Shown one piece after another: positions 8,252 through 17,936 of a stretch of DNA of 64,000 nt. A program made the translations under genes and the position numbers. Every line of letters starts with the position of its first letter. Within the stretch, counting starts at the first letter, position 1. Under the pieces are notes generated by a model. It was not told the DNA's origin. It saw nothing but the letters and a program-made list of their open reading frames with translations, and ran no database searches. The stretch covers positions 1-64,000 of the forward strand of contig JACKLP010000015.1 in NCBI GenBank assembly GCA_024235875.1, written 5' to 3'. The stretch comes from Burkholderiaceae bacterium. Its GTDB lineage: Bacteria; Pseudomonadota; Gammaproteobacteria; Burkholderiales; Burkholderiaceae_E.

Positions 8252-9823
8252 CTACCGGGAGCCGGCGCGTTCGAGTTTCGTGATCTCGTCCAAGAGTGAC
8301 TGGCGCTCGATTCGCTGGCCGCCTCGAACTTCAGCCACTTTCCGTCGGACAAGATCGATGAGCGGCCCGTATCCCGCGACCTTGCGCTGCTCGAACTCCT
8401 TTTTCGCGATTTCGGCCTGGCCGTTGGCAGAGTCTGCGGGATAGTCGCGTCCGATCTGCCTGATCGACGCGAGAAGGTAGTCCGCGGTTTCGTGCAACGA
8501 CTTCCTGCTGCGTTCGAGTTGGGCAACGACCTTGGCCTGGGAATCCTTCCGGAGCACGGCCTTCAACTTCTCGCTGGCAGCGATGCCATTGAGGTCTCGA
8601 ACGAGCTTGTTCACGAGATAGGCGGCCATTCGGATCTCGCTCCTTGCGGCACGATCACGCTGTTCGTTTCTTTGCTGGATGTTGGAGCGCCACTGAGCCG
8701 CCAATCGGTCCATTCGCTTCTTCAGCGCGGGCTGTTCGACGAGTTTTGCGAGTTGCTCGATCTCGGCCAGCGGGTCCGCAAGCGAATCCGCCGAAACGCT
8801 CGGTTTCGACGAGGCGAGCGATGTCCATGCCTGTTTGACGAGCTTGAGCCGGGCACGTGTTGGCAGTGAAGGAGCGGCGATCATCACGCGGAAACCCGCG
8901 GACTTGTCGGCCCGAGGCCCCCGGTCGCTGATTGGCACATATTCAGTCCGGGCCGAGGCGCGCAGTTGCTCGAGATCAGTTCGGTAGTCGGCACCTTTGA
9001 GCGTGAATCCACCCGCCTGCCCGTGCAAGCGAGAGTGCTTGTTCAGCCTGAACGGATCGAGCACGAACTCGCTGGCGTTGCCCAGCATGTCGTGCAGACC
9101 GAGGGGATTGGGCTTGAGCAGGCCGATCGCGTTCAGGCGATTGTTCGAGGATTGCGTACCGGCGAACCAAGCATACCTTTCGGGACCATCCGGCATCGGG
9201 AATGTCGGTTCCTCGAACTCGCCGGCGCTGACGGCCCCTCCGCCACGCGCCGCGAATTCCCATTCCGACTCGGTTGGAAGCCGCACGAATCCAGGCTGCC
9301 CTTCCTCGAGCGGCAATCGATCCTTGGCCTCTTTTGCCAGCCACATCGTGTACCGGTGCGCGAAATCCACCGCATCCGCCCACTGAATACCGGTCGCCGG
9401 CAAGGCGTTGCCAGCCTGCGGCTTCAGGCAATTCCCGCGCATCGCCTCGAATTGCTGGTGAGTCACTTCGTACTTTGCCAGCAGGTAGTAGCGCATCGAG
9501 GACGTGTCCCGACGTACGAAGCCGCCCGCCATGTAGGCATCATGGTTGCCCTCGAGATAACCGGTCGCCTCGTCCGGAAACCCGAGACTGATCTTGCGGT
9601 CATCGAGCGGGCTGAGCGACGGCACGTCAACTCGGCGAAAGGCCATTGCGCCGCCGCAGGGCATGGGCAAGAGCAGATCTCCGTCGGCCGGCTGGGGGTT
9701 GAATGCAGCCTGGGGCCAGGTCGGCTTGAGCTCGGCAGCCGTGGCGAGCGCGCCATGCGCCGCAAGCAGCGCCAGACCGAAGCGGCCCAAGAGCCCTCGT
9801 ACAAATGAATTCCGTGTCGACAC
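8252..9823 (-). CDS. FGE/SUMF1-fold secreted protein with C-terminal helical domain
   Basis: A signal peptide (LALLAAHGALATAAE) precedes a formylglycine-generating-enzyme-type fold. Hallmarks are YEVTHQQFEAM, PATGIQWADAVDFAHRY, RLPTESEWEFAARGG, NPLGLHDMLGNASEF and SAGFRVM (residues about 110-320). True FGEs carry two catalytic cysteines in the GG-x-W-x-C/CNRYR region. The matching region here (GGFTLKGADYRTDLEQLRAS) has none, so it is probably a binding or structural version of the fold, not a sulfatase-maturing enzyme. The C-terminal 190 residues are charged helix. It lies 24 nt after the ABC permease gene, in the same direction. FGE-fold proteins are frequent partners of CHAT and caspase systems. 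Confidence 0.85.
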   Translation of the reverse strand: MSTRNSFVRGLLGRFGLALLAAHGALATAAELKPTWPQAAFNPQPADGDLLLPMPCGGAMAFRRVDVPSLSPLDDRKISLGFPDEATGYLEGNHDAYMAGGFVRRDTSSMRYYLLAKYEVTHQQFEAMRGNCLKPQAGNALPATGIQWADAVDFAHRYTMWLAKEAKDRLPLEEGQPGFVRLPTESEWEFAARGGGAVSAGEFEEPTFPMPDGPERYAWFAGTQSSNNRLNAIGLLKPNPLGLHDMLGNASEFVLDPFRLNKHSRLHGQAGGFTLKGADYRTDLEQLRASARTEYVPISDRGPRADKSAGFRVMIAAPSLPTRARLKLVKQAWTSLASSKPSVSADSLADPLAEIEQLAKLVEQPALKKRMDRLAAQWRSNIQQRNEQRDRAARSEIRMAAYLVNKLVRDLNGIAASEKLKAVLRKDSQAKVVAQLERSRKSLHETADYLLASIRQIGRDYPADSANGQAEIAKKEFEQRKVAGYGPLIDLVRRKVAEVRGGQRIERQSLLDEITKLERAGSR

Positions 9824-9847
9824 GGCGAACTCCTTCCTTGCTAGTGT

Positions 9848-11071
9848 TCAGATGTCGCGCAGCTCGTCAGCGGCTTCCAGGCGACTCATACGCCACCCGG
9901 CCCACAGGGCCGGCAGCCCGGAAACGATACTCGCCCCCAACACCCCCCCCAACAGGTCGACGGAAGAGAGACGAACGACGGCGCCGCCCGCGAGCAGATG
10001 CTGTCCGTACCACGCCCCGATCGCGATTCGGGCCACGGCGTAAAGGCCATAGGCCAATGCAGCACCAACGAGCGCGATCGTGCCCGCCTGCATGACCGGA
10101 ATCGACATCAACCATGACCGACCGTGTCCGAGCAGCTTCAACAGTGCGAATTCGCGTCGTTTGCGATTGATATTGGCCACCTGCAAGGCCGCCAACGAGA
10201 CGGCTGCGCCGACGATGCCGACCACGGCGATCAGCGCGAAGATCGCGCGCAAATTTCGCTGCATTCCCAGGGCGGATGCGATCTCGGCACTTTGCCAACG
10301 CACGGCCAATCCCTGAGCCTGCAGACGCTCGACCAACGCCCCCACGACATGGATAGACTTCGCGTACGCGCGGAATCGCTTGTACGACCGGGGCTGGGCC
10401 GGCGCGACATCGAGACTCGACCACTGCGGCTCGGCAACGCCATCGCGCCAGTCCAGTATGGCCAGAAGCAAGCCTAGAGAAGCGCGCGCCGACTTCGTCC
10501 CGTCTGCGTCGGCCGGCAACACACTTTGCAGGCGCAGCGGTACGGCGACGGCCTCGCGACGACCATCGAGCTCACGTGTCAGTTGCATCAGGAGCGAATC
10601 GCCGATACCGGCGCCGAGCGCCTGGGCGGCCGCCTGCGTGAGCACGACGGCGGCGCCAGTGGGCGGTTCTGCACGGCCCAGCACAGGATCGCCCACGCCA
10701 CTTGGCACAAGCGTGACATCGACCGGCCGGGTACCGCCCGGCCGATAGAGCGTCACGGCGTTCGCGATATCCCGCGTTTTCGGCGTCACGAAGGAAACCT
10801 GCGGCCATCGCGCGACCTCTTCGAACCAGGCCGGGGCCAGCGCATCCGCTGCCGCACCCTCGGAATCCACCAAGAGCATCCTTGGATCCCGCTCCATTCG
10901 ATCGATGACTGCGTCGATCGCGCCGCGCTGCAGTCCGAGCAGGGTCCACAGGGGCCCGAGCGTAGCGGCTACCACGCAAGCCGCCGCGACACCGATCCAG
11001 CGCTCGCGCCAGAGGTCGGAATAGGCCAGTCGCAGCAGTTGTGACAACCGCAGTCTAGGGATCCCGGTCAT
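9848..11071 (-). CDS. FtsX/MacB/LolC-type ABC transporter permease
   Basis: The layout is one N-terminal membrane helix (WIGVAAACVVAATLGPLWTL), a large extracytoplasmic domain of about 220 residues, then three C-terminal helices. The helix before the last loop reads VGIVGAAVSLAALQVANI, followed by the KRREFALLKLLGHGRSW cytoplasmic segment typical of this family. Members work by mechanotransmission on lipoproteins, peptides or periplasmic partners and do not move solute through a pore. The start overlaps the stop of the ATPase gene (ATGA), so the two are translationally coupled. In this lipoprotein-rich locus a role in lipoprotein handling or in signalling to a periplasmic partner is plausible but inferred. 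Confidence 0.88.
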   Translation of the reverse strand: MTGIPRLRLSQLLRLAYSDLWRERWIGVAAACVVAATLGPLWTLLGLQRGAIDAVIDRMERDPRMLLVDSEGAAADALAPAWFEEVARWPQVSFVTPKTRDIANAVTLYRPGGTRPVDVTLVPSGVGDPVLGRAEPPTGAAVVLTQAAAQALGAGIGDSLLMQLTRELDGRREAVAVPLRLQSVLPADADGTKSARASLGLLLAILDWRDGVAEPQWSSLDVAPAQPRSYKRFRAYAKSIHVVGALVERLQAQGLAVRWQSAEIASALGMQRNLRAIFALIAVVGIVGAAVSLAALQVANINRKRREFALLKLLGHGRSWLMSIPVMQAGTIALVGAALAYGLYAVARIAIGAWYGQHLLAGGAVVRLSSVDLLGGVLGASIVSGLPALWAGWRMSRLEAADELRDI

Positions 11072-11763
11072 GCCTCCATCCGGACACCGTCATCGTCGAC
11101 ATGACATTGGACCGTCTCGATCCCTGATTCGGCCAACAGTGCGTGGTCGTGACTCACGATCACCAGTGCAGCGCCGGTCTGGCGCGTATTCTCGAGCAGC
11201 AACTGCATCGCGCGAGGGCCGTGCTCCACACCCAGGGAGGCGGTCGGCTCGTCGGCGAGAACCAACGCCGGTCGATGCGACAGCGCGCGCGCAATCGCCA
11301 CGCGCTGTCGCTGGCCGGTCGAGAGCTGCGCCGGCAGGCGGGTAGCAAGCTCGGCAATACCCAGTGATTCCATCAGTCGGCCGACATGCGCGCGGTCTGG
11401 TTTTCCGAGCAGGCGTTGTGGCGCCAGGATGTTCTCGAGCGCATTCAGATTCGGCAGCAAGCCGCCCGTCTGCAGCACCACCCCGATGTGCTGAGCGCGA
11501 AAAGCTGTGCACGCCGCCACGCCACCCGATGCCCAGAGGCGGGCAATCGAGCGGCCGAGCAGATCGAATCGCGCCAGCGCGGTCGGTCGGCGCAACAGTG
11601 CCAGCAGGTCGATCATGGTGCTCTTGCCACAGCCTGAAGGGCCGACCACACCAAGGACCTGCTCTGGGGCGAGGGAAAGGGCCGTGATCATCAATGAAAA
11701 CCGATCGTCGAGGCGGCCTTCGCGTACGAATGAGACGCGTTCGAGCTGTAGCAGGTCGGCCAT
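11068..11763 (-). CDS. LolD/MacB-type ABC transporter ATPase
   Basis: I start it at the ATG at 11763 (MADLLQLERVSFVREG), because a longer frame would run into the end of the VWA gene upstream. The 231 residues include Walker A (GPSGCGKS), a slightly divergent signature (LSTGQ in place of LSGGQ), Walker B (ALVLADEPT) and the switch His (VSHDH). It powers the coupled permease at 9848-11071. It lies 26 nt downstream of the VWA gene in the same direction and so may belong to the long srf transcript. Confidence 0.88.
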   Translation of the reverse strand: MADLLQLERVSFVREGRLDDRFSLMITALSLAPEQVLGVVGPSGCGKSTMIDLLALLRRPTALARFDLLGRSIARLWASGGVAACTAFRAQHIGVVLQTGGLLPNLNALENILAPQRLLGKPDRAHVGRLMESLGIAELATRLPAQLSTGQRQRVAIARALSHRPALVLADEPTASLGVEHGPRAMQLLLENTRQTGAALVIVSHDHALLAESGIETVQCHVDDDGVRMEA

Positions 11764-11789
11764 CGACGAACCCGATTCGCCCGCAGGCT

Positions 11790-13856
11790 TCAGGGCAGGC
11801 TGTCGATGGGCACCGGATAGACCTTGTCGCCTTCGCCGCCATCCGGATTGAGCTTCACCCATGCGTCCACGTCCGCATGGAAGCGCTTGTACAGAGCGAG
11901 CTTCGCACGCAGGCTTTCCAGGATCTTCTCCGACTTCGCCACGCCTAGATTGGTCCAGTCGTCCAAGGGCATGGACGCTAGGACGCTTCGGTACGGCAAC
12001 CCCTCGAGGTACTCGCCCATCAGACCGGCCTCGGCCAGGTTCTTTGCCTTTCCCTTGCCGATCTTGGACGGATCACGGCTCAGCGCGACCGCCGCACTGC
12101 GCAGCTGCTCGAATAGCGCGGTCGAGGAGATCTGCCCGGCTTCGCCCGCTTCGATCGTTCGACGAACGACCTCGTACATGTCGGATAACTGATCCTTGGT
12201 CAAGAGGACTCGAACCGAAAGCGTCGCCCTGATCGGGTCGGCGATGTCGCGATCGCTGGTCCATGCCACATAGAAAGGCGGCGCCTTCTCGCCCTTGACC
12301 CGCCCGAGGTAGGCCAGGACCATTGCACGCCCGACCGCGTCCAGGCGCGCTTTCGCCTCGGCCGCTGGATCCGGTTTTGGCGGCGGCTTGGCGACCGGGC
12401 TTGCAGGCGCGGGCTGCGCCAGCGCCTGCTTGATCAGGCGCGCCGGCGACTTGACCTGATCGACCAGCGACTTGGCCATGCCAAGGACGCCTTCCTCGAA
12501 CTTCGCTGGATCTCCGGCTTGAATCGGGAAGTACAGCGCATCGATACCGGGCCAAGCTGAGAGCTGTTTGAATTGCCGTTCGGCCTTGCGATGGTCGGAC
12601 TTGCCCGCCGGCGTGCGCAAGTGCATCGAATAGATCGCGACCTGCTTTTCGTCCGCTCGCAGGCGCATCGCCTCGGTCGTCAATCCCGTTGTTGCAAGCA
12701 CCGAGCCGCCTTCGCGCGCGCTGGCGTCGGTGATGAAGACGATGTAGCGCCCGCCGAACTTCGCCCACTCGATCTTCTCGAGCGCAATGTCGATACCGGC
12801 GTAGGCATCTTCGGCAAAGGCGCGGGTGGAACTCTGCGTTGCCTTCAGCGCCTCGATCGCCTTGGTGAACCCTTGTCGCCCCTTCACTTTGGCCGGGTCT
12901 GCGAAGACCTTTGCCAGGTACTCCATCCCCTTCGTCTTGGCCGGATCATCTTGGAACGCCACGAGCCCGAAGCTGATTCGATCACCGAGCTTCGCCTTCT
13001 CGATTTCGGCCAGCACGGTTTGCATCGCCTTGCGGGTGCGCTCGATGTAGGGCTGCATCGAGGCGGTGGCGTCGATCACGAACACGACAGCCGAATTGAA
13101 GTTCGCGATGCCGACATTGGCCGGCGGCTTGGCCGCGGGCTTCGGGGTTGCTGTGCTCGGCTTCGCGACGGTTGCAGGCGCAGAATCGACCGTGACCGAG
13201 GCCGCCTGAACGATGCGTACGGCCGGGCCTCGCTTGGTCAGGATCTCTTCAGCCTTCAATGCAGGCAACAGATAGAACTTCTTCTTGAAATCGACGGCGG
13301 TCTCAGGCTCGATCGCGATCACGGGATGATCCTTCGGCGTGCCCGCGGCAGGCACCGCCGTGATCTGCGAGCGCAGTTCGGCCACTTTCCCGGGCGCGTC
13401 GGCCTCGTTCATCAAGCCTTCGATCGCCGCACGATCACGAAAGAACAACACGCGGTCGCGACTGGTGCGCGGTGTGAACGCCAGTACGATGGCATGCTCC
13501 CATGGGGCCGTACCGGATTCGGGCAGGTATCCGGTGGTCTTTCCGTCGATCCCCGGTCCCACCAACAGCCAGGCATCGGGACCGAACTTGACCCGCTCGT
13601 AGACGAAATACGGGCTGAACGCACCAAGCCGGGTTCCTTTGCTGCTTCCGGGAGTCGGCGACAGGATCGCACCAGGTCGCGTGAGTACCTTCTGGTAGAG
13701 CGTCTTCTTTCCGGGCATGAGAAGGGGCGGCCGTGCATGCGCGGCGACGCTGGCGCCAATCAGTCCGAGCGAAACGATTGCCATCAGTGCCCACCGCCCA
13801 ACCGAGCCGGGACGAACCGGTGACATGGTGTGCGCACGGCGTTTCCAGGTATTCAT
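11790..13856 (-). CDS. Secreted or anchored VWA-domain protein
   Basis: The 688-residue product has an N-terminal hydrophobic signal or anchor (WALMAIVSLGLIGASVAAHA). A region of about 180 residues with an SH3-like beta pattern follows, then a proline/alanine linker, and then a VWA domain starting near residue 257. The MIDAS motif is DATAS (262-266), with Thr at the usual first Ser; Thr can still bind metal. A third helical domain forms the C terminus. VWA domains bind protein ligands through a metal ion. The ATG overlaps the stop of the upstream gene (ATGA) with a G-rich ribosome site inside that gene's last codons, so the two are coupled. Confidence 0.85.
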   Translation of the reverse strand: MNTWKRRAHTMSPVRPGSVGRWALMAIVSLGLIGASVAAHARPPLLMPGKKTLYQKVLTRPGAILSPTPGSSKGTRLGAFSPYFVYERVKFGPDAWLLVGPGIDGKTTGYLPESGTAPWEHAIVLAFTPRTSRDRVLFFRDRAAIEGLMNEADAPGKVAELRSQITAVPAAGTPKDHPVIAIEPETAVDFKKKFYLLPALKAEEILTKRGPAVRIVQAASVTVDSAPATVAKPSTATPKPAAKPPANVGIANFNSAVVFVIDATASMQPYIERTRKAMQTVLAEIEKAKLGDRISFGLVAFQDDPAKTKGMEYLAKVFADPAKVKGRQGFTKAIEALKATQSSTRAFAEDAYAGIDIALEKIEWAKFGGRYIVFITDASAREGGSVLATTGLTTEAMRLRADEKQVAIYSMHLRTPAGKSDHRKAERQFKQLSAWPGIDALYFPIQAGDPAKFEEGVLGMAKSLVDQVKSPARLIKQALAQPAPASPVAKPPPKPDPAAEAKARLDAVGRAMVLAYLGRVKGEKAPPFYVAWTSDRDIADPIRATLSVRVLLTKDQLSDMYEVVRRTIEAGEAGQISSTALFEQLRSAAVALSRDPSKIGKGKAKNLAEAGLMGEYLEGLPYRSVLASMPLDDWTNLGVAKSEKILESLRAKLALYKRFHADVDAWVKLNPDGGEGDKVYPVPIDSLP

Positions 13857-15184
13857 TGCGATCCCCCCTTAGCTGCCATTGCCTTCGCCGCTTCCGGGTG
13901 CCCCCCTTTGGCCGCCATCTCGAGCCATTTCGAGCCATCGTCCGCAGGGTCGGCCGCCTTCGCCTTGCCTGATCGCAGCATCATTGCATAGCGGAACTGC
14001 GCTTCAGTGTCACCCGCTTCAGCCGCCGTGCGATACCAGTCGGCCGCACTCTGCGGCGAAGGGTTCGGGAAAGGGCTTCGCTGCGCAGACCAGTGCGCGG
14101 GGTCGTAGAGTTCTCCCAACGCGCGCGCGGCCGCTGGATCTCCTCGTCTGGCCGCGTATCTGAGCGCGAGAAACCGGCCATCGCGCAGCGCACTCTTCTG
14201 CGCCAGGTTCTCGGCAAGCGCCCTGGCGCTGTCGGCTGGCGGCTCCGCAGCCAGAAACTTGCGCACGCCCTCGAGCGAGTCGATGCTCGCCAGCGCACCG
14301 CCGACTGCGCCGCCAGCCGCGCTGCCTGGCTTCTGCGCCGTAGCCGTGTTCGCCGCGTTTTTGTCTGTGTCGGCAGGCTTGTCGGCTTTAGCCTTGGTGT
14401 CAGACGGCTTGTCGTTACTCGGGACCTTCGGCTCTTCTTTCTTCTGGGCGTCAGGGGCGTTCGAGGCCAACACCTTCGAACTCGGCTTGGCGCCCGTCAG
14501 CCGATCGAACGACATGGGCCAACCGAGCAGGAAGTAGGCCAATGCACAAAGACCAACGATGCCGAGCAAGGATCCGGCAAGCAGTAGTCCCCGACGCGAG
14601 CGCGCGGGATCATCCGGTTTCGACGAGGCGGGTACAGGCGGGGCCTCGGGTTCCTTGGCAACGGGCGCCGCGGTGTCGCTAGCAGGCACTCGCGTCTCGG
14701 TTTCAGACGCCTGCGAATCGGTCGCCACCTGTTCGGGAACGGCATCGTCGACTGGAACTGTCGCGACTGCGGGAGCCGACTCCGCCCGCCTCCAGCCCTT
14801 GGGCGGCGCACTGGGCCGGCGCAGCCCGGTCGGACAGGAAAAGACCTCTTCGACCTGGATCCCGGATTGATCGGCGTCGACCAGAATCAGCCGGTAATTG
14901 GTGTTCGGACGCAGGTGATAGGTCACGTTGTAGTCGAGGTCGACGGCGAGCGACGATCCCTCGCGTCGCAGCGCGAACGGGCCGAACTGGCTGCGGTCCG
15001 TCTTCCAAGCATCGTCGACGGTCGTCGGATCCAGGTAACGATCGGGCGAACCCGGCTGAGGCAACACGATCGACATGTTCACCGATCGCACTTGTGCCAA
15101 CATTGATGCGCCTCTGCCCTGGACATGCAGACTTGCCGAGCCGGCCTCGCCATCGGCGCCGGCCGGAATCATCCTGGTCCTCAT
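13853..15184 (-). CDS. Membrane protein with Sel1-like repeats, srf locus
   Basis: The start at 15184 (MRTRMIPAGADG) is chosen because GAGGGAG lies 5 nt upstream and it falls just after the srfC stop. The N-terminal 120 residues form a likely beta domain, a proline/acidic linker follows, then one transmembrane helix (LLLAGSLLGIVGLCALAYFLL, about 198-220), an alanine/lysine-rich linker, and C-terminal Sel1-like alpha repeats (ADWYRTAAEAGDTEAQFRYA, KWLEMAAKGGHPEAAKAM). Sel1 repeats mediate protein contacts. The predicted topology is cytoplasmic N domain and periplasmic Sel1 domain. It follows srfC by 31 nt and is coupled to the VWA gene. No named family recognised. Confidence 0.75.
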   Translation of the reverse strand: MRTRMIPAGADGEAGSASLHVQGRGASMLAQVRSVNMSIVLPQPGSPDRYLDPTTVDDAWKTDRSQFGPFALRREGSSLAVDLDYNVTYHLRPNTNYRLILVDADQSGIQVEEVFSCPTGLRRPSAPPKGWRRAESAPAVATVPVDDAVPEQVATDSQASETETRVPASDTAAPVAKEPEAPPVPASSKPDDPARSRRGLLLAGSLLGIVGLCALAYFLLGWPMSFDRLTGAKPSSKVLASNAPDAQKKEEPKVPSNDKPSDTKAKADKPADTDKNAANTATAQKPGSAAGGAVGGALASIDSLEGVRKFLAAEPPADSARALAENLAQKSALRDGRFLALRYAARRGDPAAARALGELYDPAHWSAQRSPFPNPSPQSAADWYRTAAEAGDTEAQFRYAMMLRSGKAKAADPADDGSKWLEMAAKGGHPEAAKAMAAKGGSQ

Positions 15185-15215
15185 CGTGCTCCCTCGTCGA
15201 TCATTTGGCTGGGGC

Positions 15216-17933
15216 TCATCCCACCGGCGTCGCCCGTGCGTGCTCCACTCGGGACAGTATTTCACCGAGCTCGCGGTTGTCCTCTTCGTTGATCTCGCGT
15301 CCGCCCGAGAATGTCATGTTCTCGACGCCGAACTGCCGCAAGGCAACGCCCCAATCCAGAAAGAGATCGCGCTCGAAGAACGTTCGTGTCTTGCCCAGGA
15401 TCGGCAAGGCACCGTCCGCAATCAGGGCGGGAGCCGGAAAAACGCCTCGCGCCCGCGGCTTCGGCGGCTCGGGGCAGGCCGGCCGCTCCATGTCGGGAAG
15501 ACCGCCATAACCAAGAAACGACACATAGTCATTGACCATGTTCGAGGCGATCGTCGCACAGCGGTCGGCGACCTGATCCCAGAGCACGCTGGGCGCCGCG
15601 ACCTGCGAGCGCACACGCTGGGCGATCTGGTCGCCGAGGCGCAGCCGATGCGCACCAACGACCAGTTCGTTGGCCAGGTCCGACATCGCTTGCCGATCCA
15701 GCCCGAGCGTACTCATCACGGAATCCTGCGCCGACAGATTGCGGACCCGCTCCGTCCATAGGTTGATGATCTGCGTGGCGAACAAGTCGAAGCGGTCCTT
15801 TTGGCGCGCCTTGTGAACGGGTGCGCTGGGGGCGTTCGAATCGGCCTCGGCTGGCTCGTCCGCGGCCCAGGGATCGTCTTCCCACGGATCGCCCTCGATA
15901 GGGTCCGCCTGCGCCTCGACTTCGACAATGGGATCATCGATTCGAAGCGATGCGACATTGAGGAAGGTTTCCCGAAACTCGTCATCCGACACCATCATTC
16001 GCGACAGCAAGTGCGGAAAATCGCGGAACTCCTTGCCCTTGAACGCACCGTGAAGCCGCCTGCGCAATTGCAGCAAGGCCTCTTCTCTTTCCCGGCGAGA
16101 GGCATCGTCGTCGGCTTGATAGAACCGACGCAGCCGATCATCGAGATCCCTGGCCTGGGCCGTCAGGCGGCCCGCCAGCTGCATGGTCTTGAGCTTTGGC
16201 GATAGCACCCGCTCGAGTCTTTCGACCAGATATCTCACGCCGCCGTCGTTCAGTGCCATCGCGGCATCCCAGGCGCCTGCCGCGTCCGAGAAATGCTTCT
16301 GGCAGGTCGCGGAGTCGATCATCCCTTGGCGATTCGCCTCGATCCGTGCCGCGGCAAGCTTCGAGATTCCGGTCTCGGCTCGCTCGCCCGAGTCGGAGTC
16401 GGCATATTCGAAGATGCCATCGAGCTTGAACCCGGGGTTGCGCAAGAAGAGCGTGTTGGAAAACGGCCTACCGTCCCAATTCTGTAGCCAGTCCTCTTGT
16501 TTGTAGAGCTGATACATCGACGCTTCGAGTCGCGTGTCGATCCGATTTCTCCAGGACTCGGGCGTGTCGCCGGGCTTCTCGCCAAGCTCCATGTCGAACT
16601 TCGTCAGAATGAAGAACAAGGCACACGGCAACTTCGCGCGCGCGTCGGCTTGGGCACCATGCGTATGCGCGACCCAGGTTCGCACGAGCGAGGTCAGATC
16701 CTTGACCTCCTGATTACTCGGCGGCATGCACAGCAGCATGCAGGTCAGCTCGCGCTCCTCGGTATAGCGCTGGAACAGATAGGCGATCTTGCCGCGCAGC
16801 AACATGTTCCGAACCGCGAACTCGCGCTCGTCCGGCTCGGATGGAAGGTCGATCATCTTCTCGCGCGAACGAGCACCGGGGAAATCGAGCAGGTCGGTGT
16901 GCTCGAAAAAATCCCATGGCCGGTCATGCATGACCACCTTCAACTCGGCCACTAGCGCACACAGCGTGGCCCGCGGAAGTTTCACCGGCCTGCCGTCGGT
17001 GCCGTCGCCACGCTCCGGAACCACCGAAATGGTGTCGGCCGCATCTTCCTCGGTTCCGAGCAGGTTCTTGACGATATCGACGTCGATGATGCTGCGGTCT
17101 CTGGGTACCAGCGAATCGATCGCCGAGCGCGCAGTGGGCGCGTACCCGATCTGGGACAGCGCCTGCTGAAGCAACTTGAAGACCCGCGTGATATCCGGGT
17201 TCTGGCCCCAGAGCAATGAGAAAAGCTCGACACGTCCGGTCGCATCGAGACGATGACCAAAGTTGGTCAAGGCGTCCCAGTAGCCGCCGCGCGTCAGGCG
17301 ATCGATGGCGCTCGAGAAGTTTTCGGCGAAGTACTCGCCAATGTCGAACATCATGATCTCATCGAGATGCGCCTGCGGCGTAGAGGCGATCGCCTCGAGC
17401 TTGGCGACCACGGAGCGCACGACATCCTCGTCGGGCAGGTCGAGCTTTCGATTGCCGTGATCGAAATCCGACAAGAAACTGTTGCCCAGGACCTTGACCA
17501 GGTCGGTCTCGGAGAGCATTCGCAACTCGACAGGATGAGTCGAGTCGCGGGTACCTTCGACGACCGTGAAGCGCGTCACGAGTCCGGTGGCTTCCTTGCC
17601 GCCCTCCGGGTTGATTTCCGCGATGAAGTTCTTGGATGTCCCCGCGAAGTCGACCATCAAGGGCCGATCCTTGCTGCGACCCAGTACCGATACCAGGTAT
17701 GACTTGCCGGCCTGACTGGGACCGAAGACACCTGCACTGTTGCGTCGCCCGGAAGCCGACGCAAGCTTGCGGGCAAGATTCTCCGCCTTTCGGGTTGCAG
17801 CGATCAGCGAGTTGGCTTCATTGGAGACCGAAGTGGCTTCCTGTGCGACTCGCCTGACCCAGGCACGCGCTTCACCGCCCGCGCTCGACAGGGAAAGCGC
17901 TCCCTCATGCAGTCTTTGCACGTCTTCTGTCAT
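15216..17933 (-). CDS. srfC: SrfC-family GTPase-like protein
   Basis: This 905-residue protein matches the SrfC virulence-factor family in size and position after srfB. Nucleotide-binding motifs are visible: P-loop GPSQAGKS (71-78), DFPG (350-353) as a G3 motif, and TKFD (444-447) as a G4 motif. This suggests a large dynamin-like or Ras-like GTPase. The C-terminal half is helical with an acidic patch near residue 690 (DPWEDDPWAADEP). SrfABC sets in Enterobacteriaceae and Photorhabdus/Xenorhabdus are linked to virulence or toxicity, but the biochemical role is unclear. It starts 3 nt after the srfB stop, so translation is coupled. Confidence 0.9.
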   Translation of the reverse strand: MTEDVQRLHEGALSLSSAGGEARAWVRRVAQEATSVSNEANSLIAATRKAENLARKLASASGRRNSAGVFGPSQAGKSYLVSVLGRSKDRPLMVDFAGTSKNFIAEINPEGGKEATGLVTRFTVVEGTRDSTHPVELRMLSETDLVKVLGNSFLSDFDHGNRKLDLPDEDVVRSVVAKLEAIASTPQAHLDEIMMFDIGEYFAENFSSAIDRLTRGGYWDALTNFGHRLDATGRVELFSLLWGQNPDITRVFKLLQQALSQIGYAPTARSAIDSLVPRDRSIIDVDIVKNLLGTEEDAADTISVVPERGDGTDGRPVKLPRATLCALVAELKVVMHDRPWDFFEHTDLLDFPGARSREKMIDLPSEPDEREFAVRNMLLRGKIAYLFQRYTEERELTCMLLCMPPSNQEVKDLTSLVRTWVAHTHGAQADARAKLPCALFFILTKFDMELGEKPGDTPESWRNRIDTRLEASMYQLYKQEDWLQNWDGRPFSNTLFLRNPGFKLDGIFEYADSDSGERAETGISKLAAARIEANRQGMIDSATCQKHFSDAAGAWDAAMALNDGGVRYLVERLERVLSPKLKTMQLAGRLTAQARDLDDRLRRFYQADDDASRREREEALLQLRRRLHGAFKGKEFRDFPHLLSRMMVSDDEFRETFLNVASLRIDDPIVEVEAQADPIEGDPWEDDPWAADEPAEADSNAPSAPVHKARQKDRFDLFATQIINLWTERVRNLSAQDSVMSTLGLDRQAMSDLANELVVGAHRLRLGDQIAQRVRSQVAAPSVLWDQVADRCATIASNMVNDYVSFLGYGGLPDMERPACPEPPKPRARGVFPAPALIADGALPILGKTRTFFERDLFLDWGVALRQFGVENMTFSGGREINEEDNRELGEILSRVEHARATPVG

Positions 17934-17936
17934 GGC

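Noticed and set aside
8252..9823. FGE-like protein as the activator of the sulfatase at 51998-53548
   Set aside because: The catalytic cysteines of FGE are absent and the genes are 42 kb apart in different contexts.
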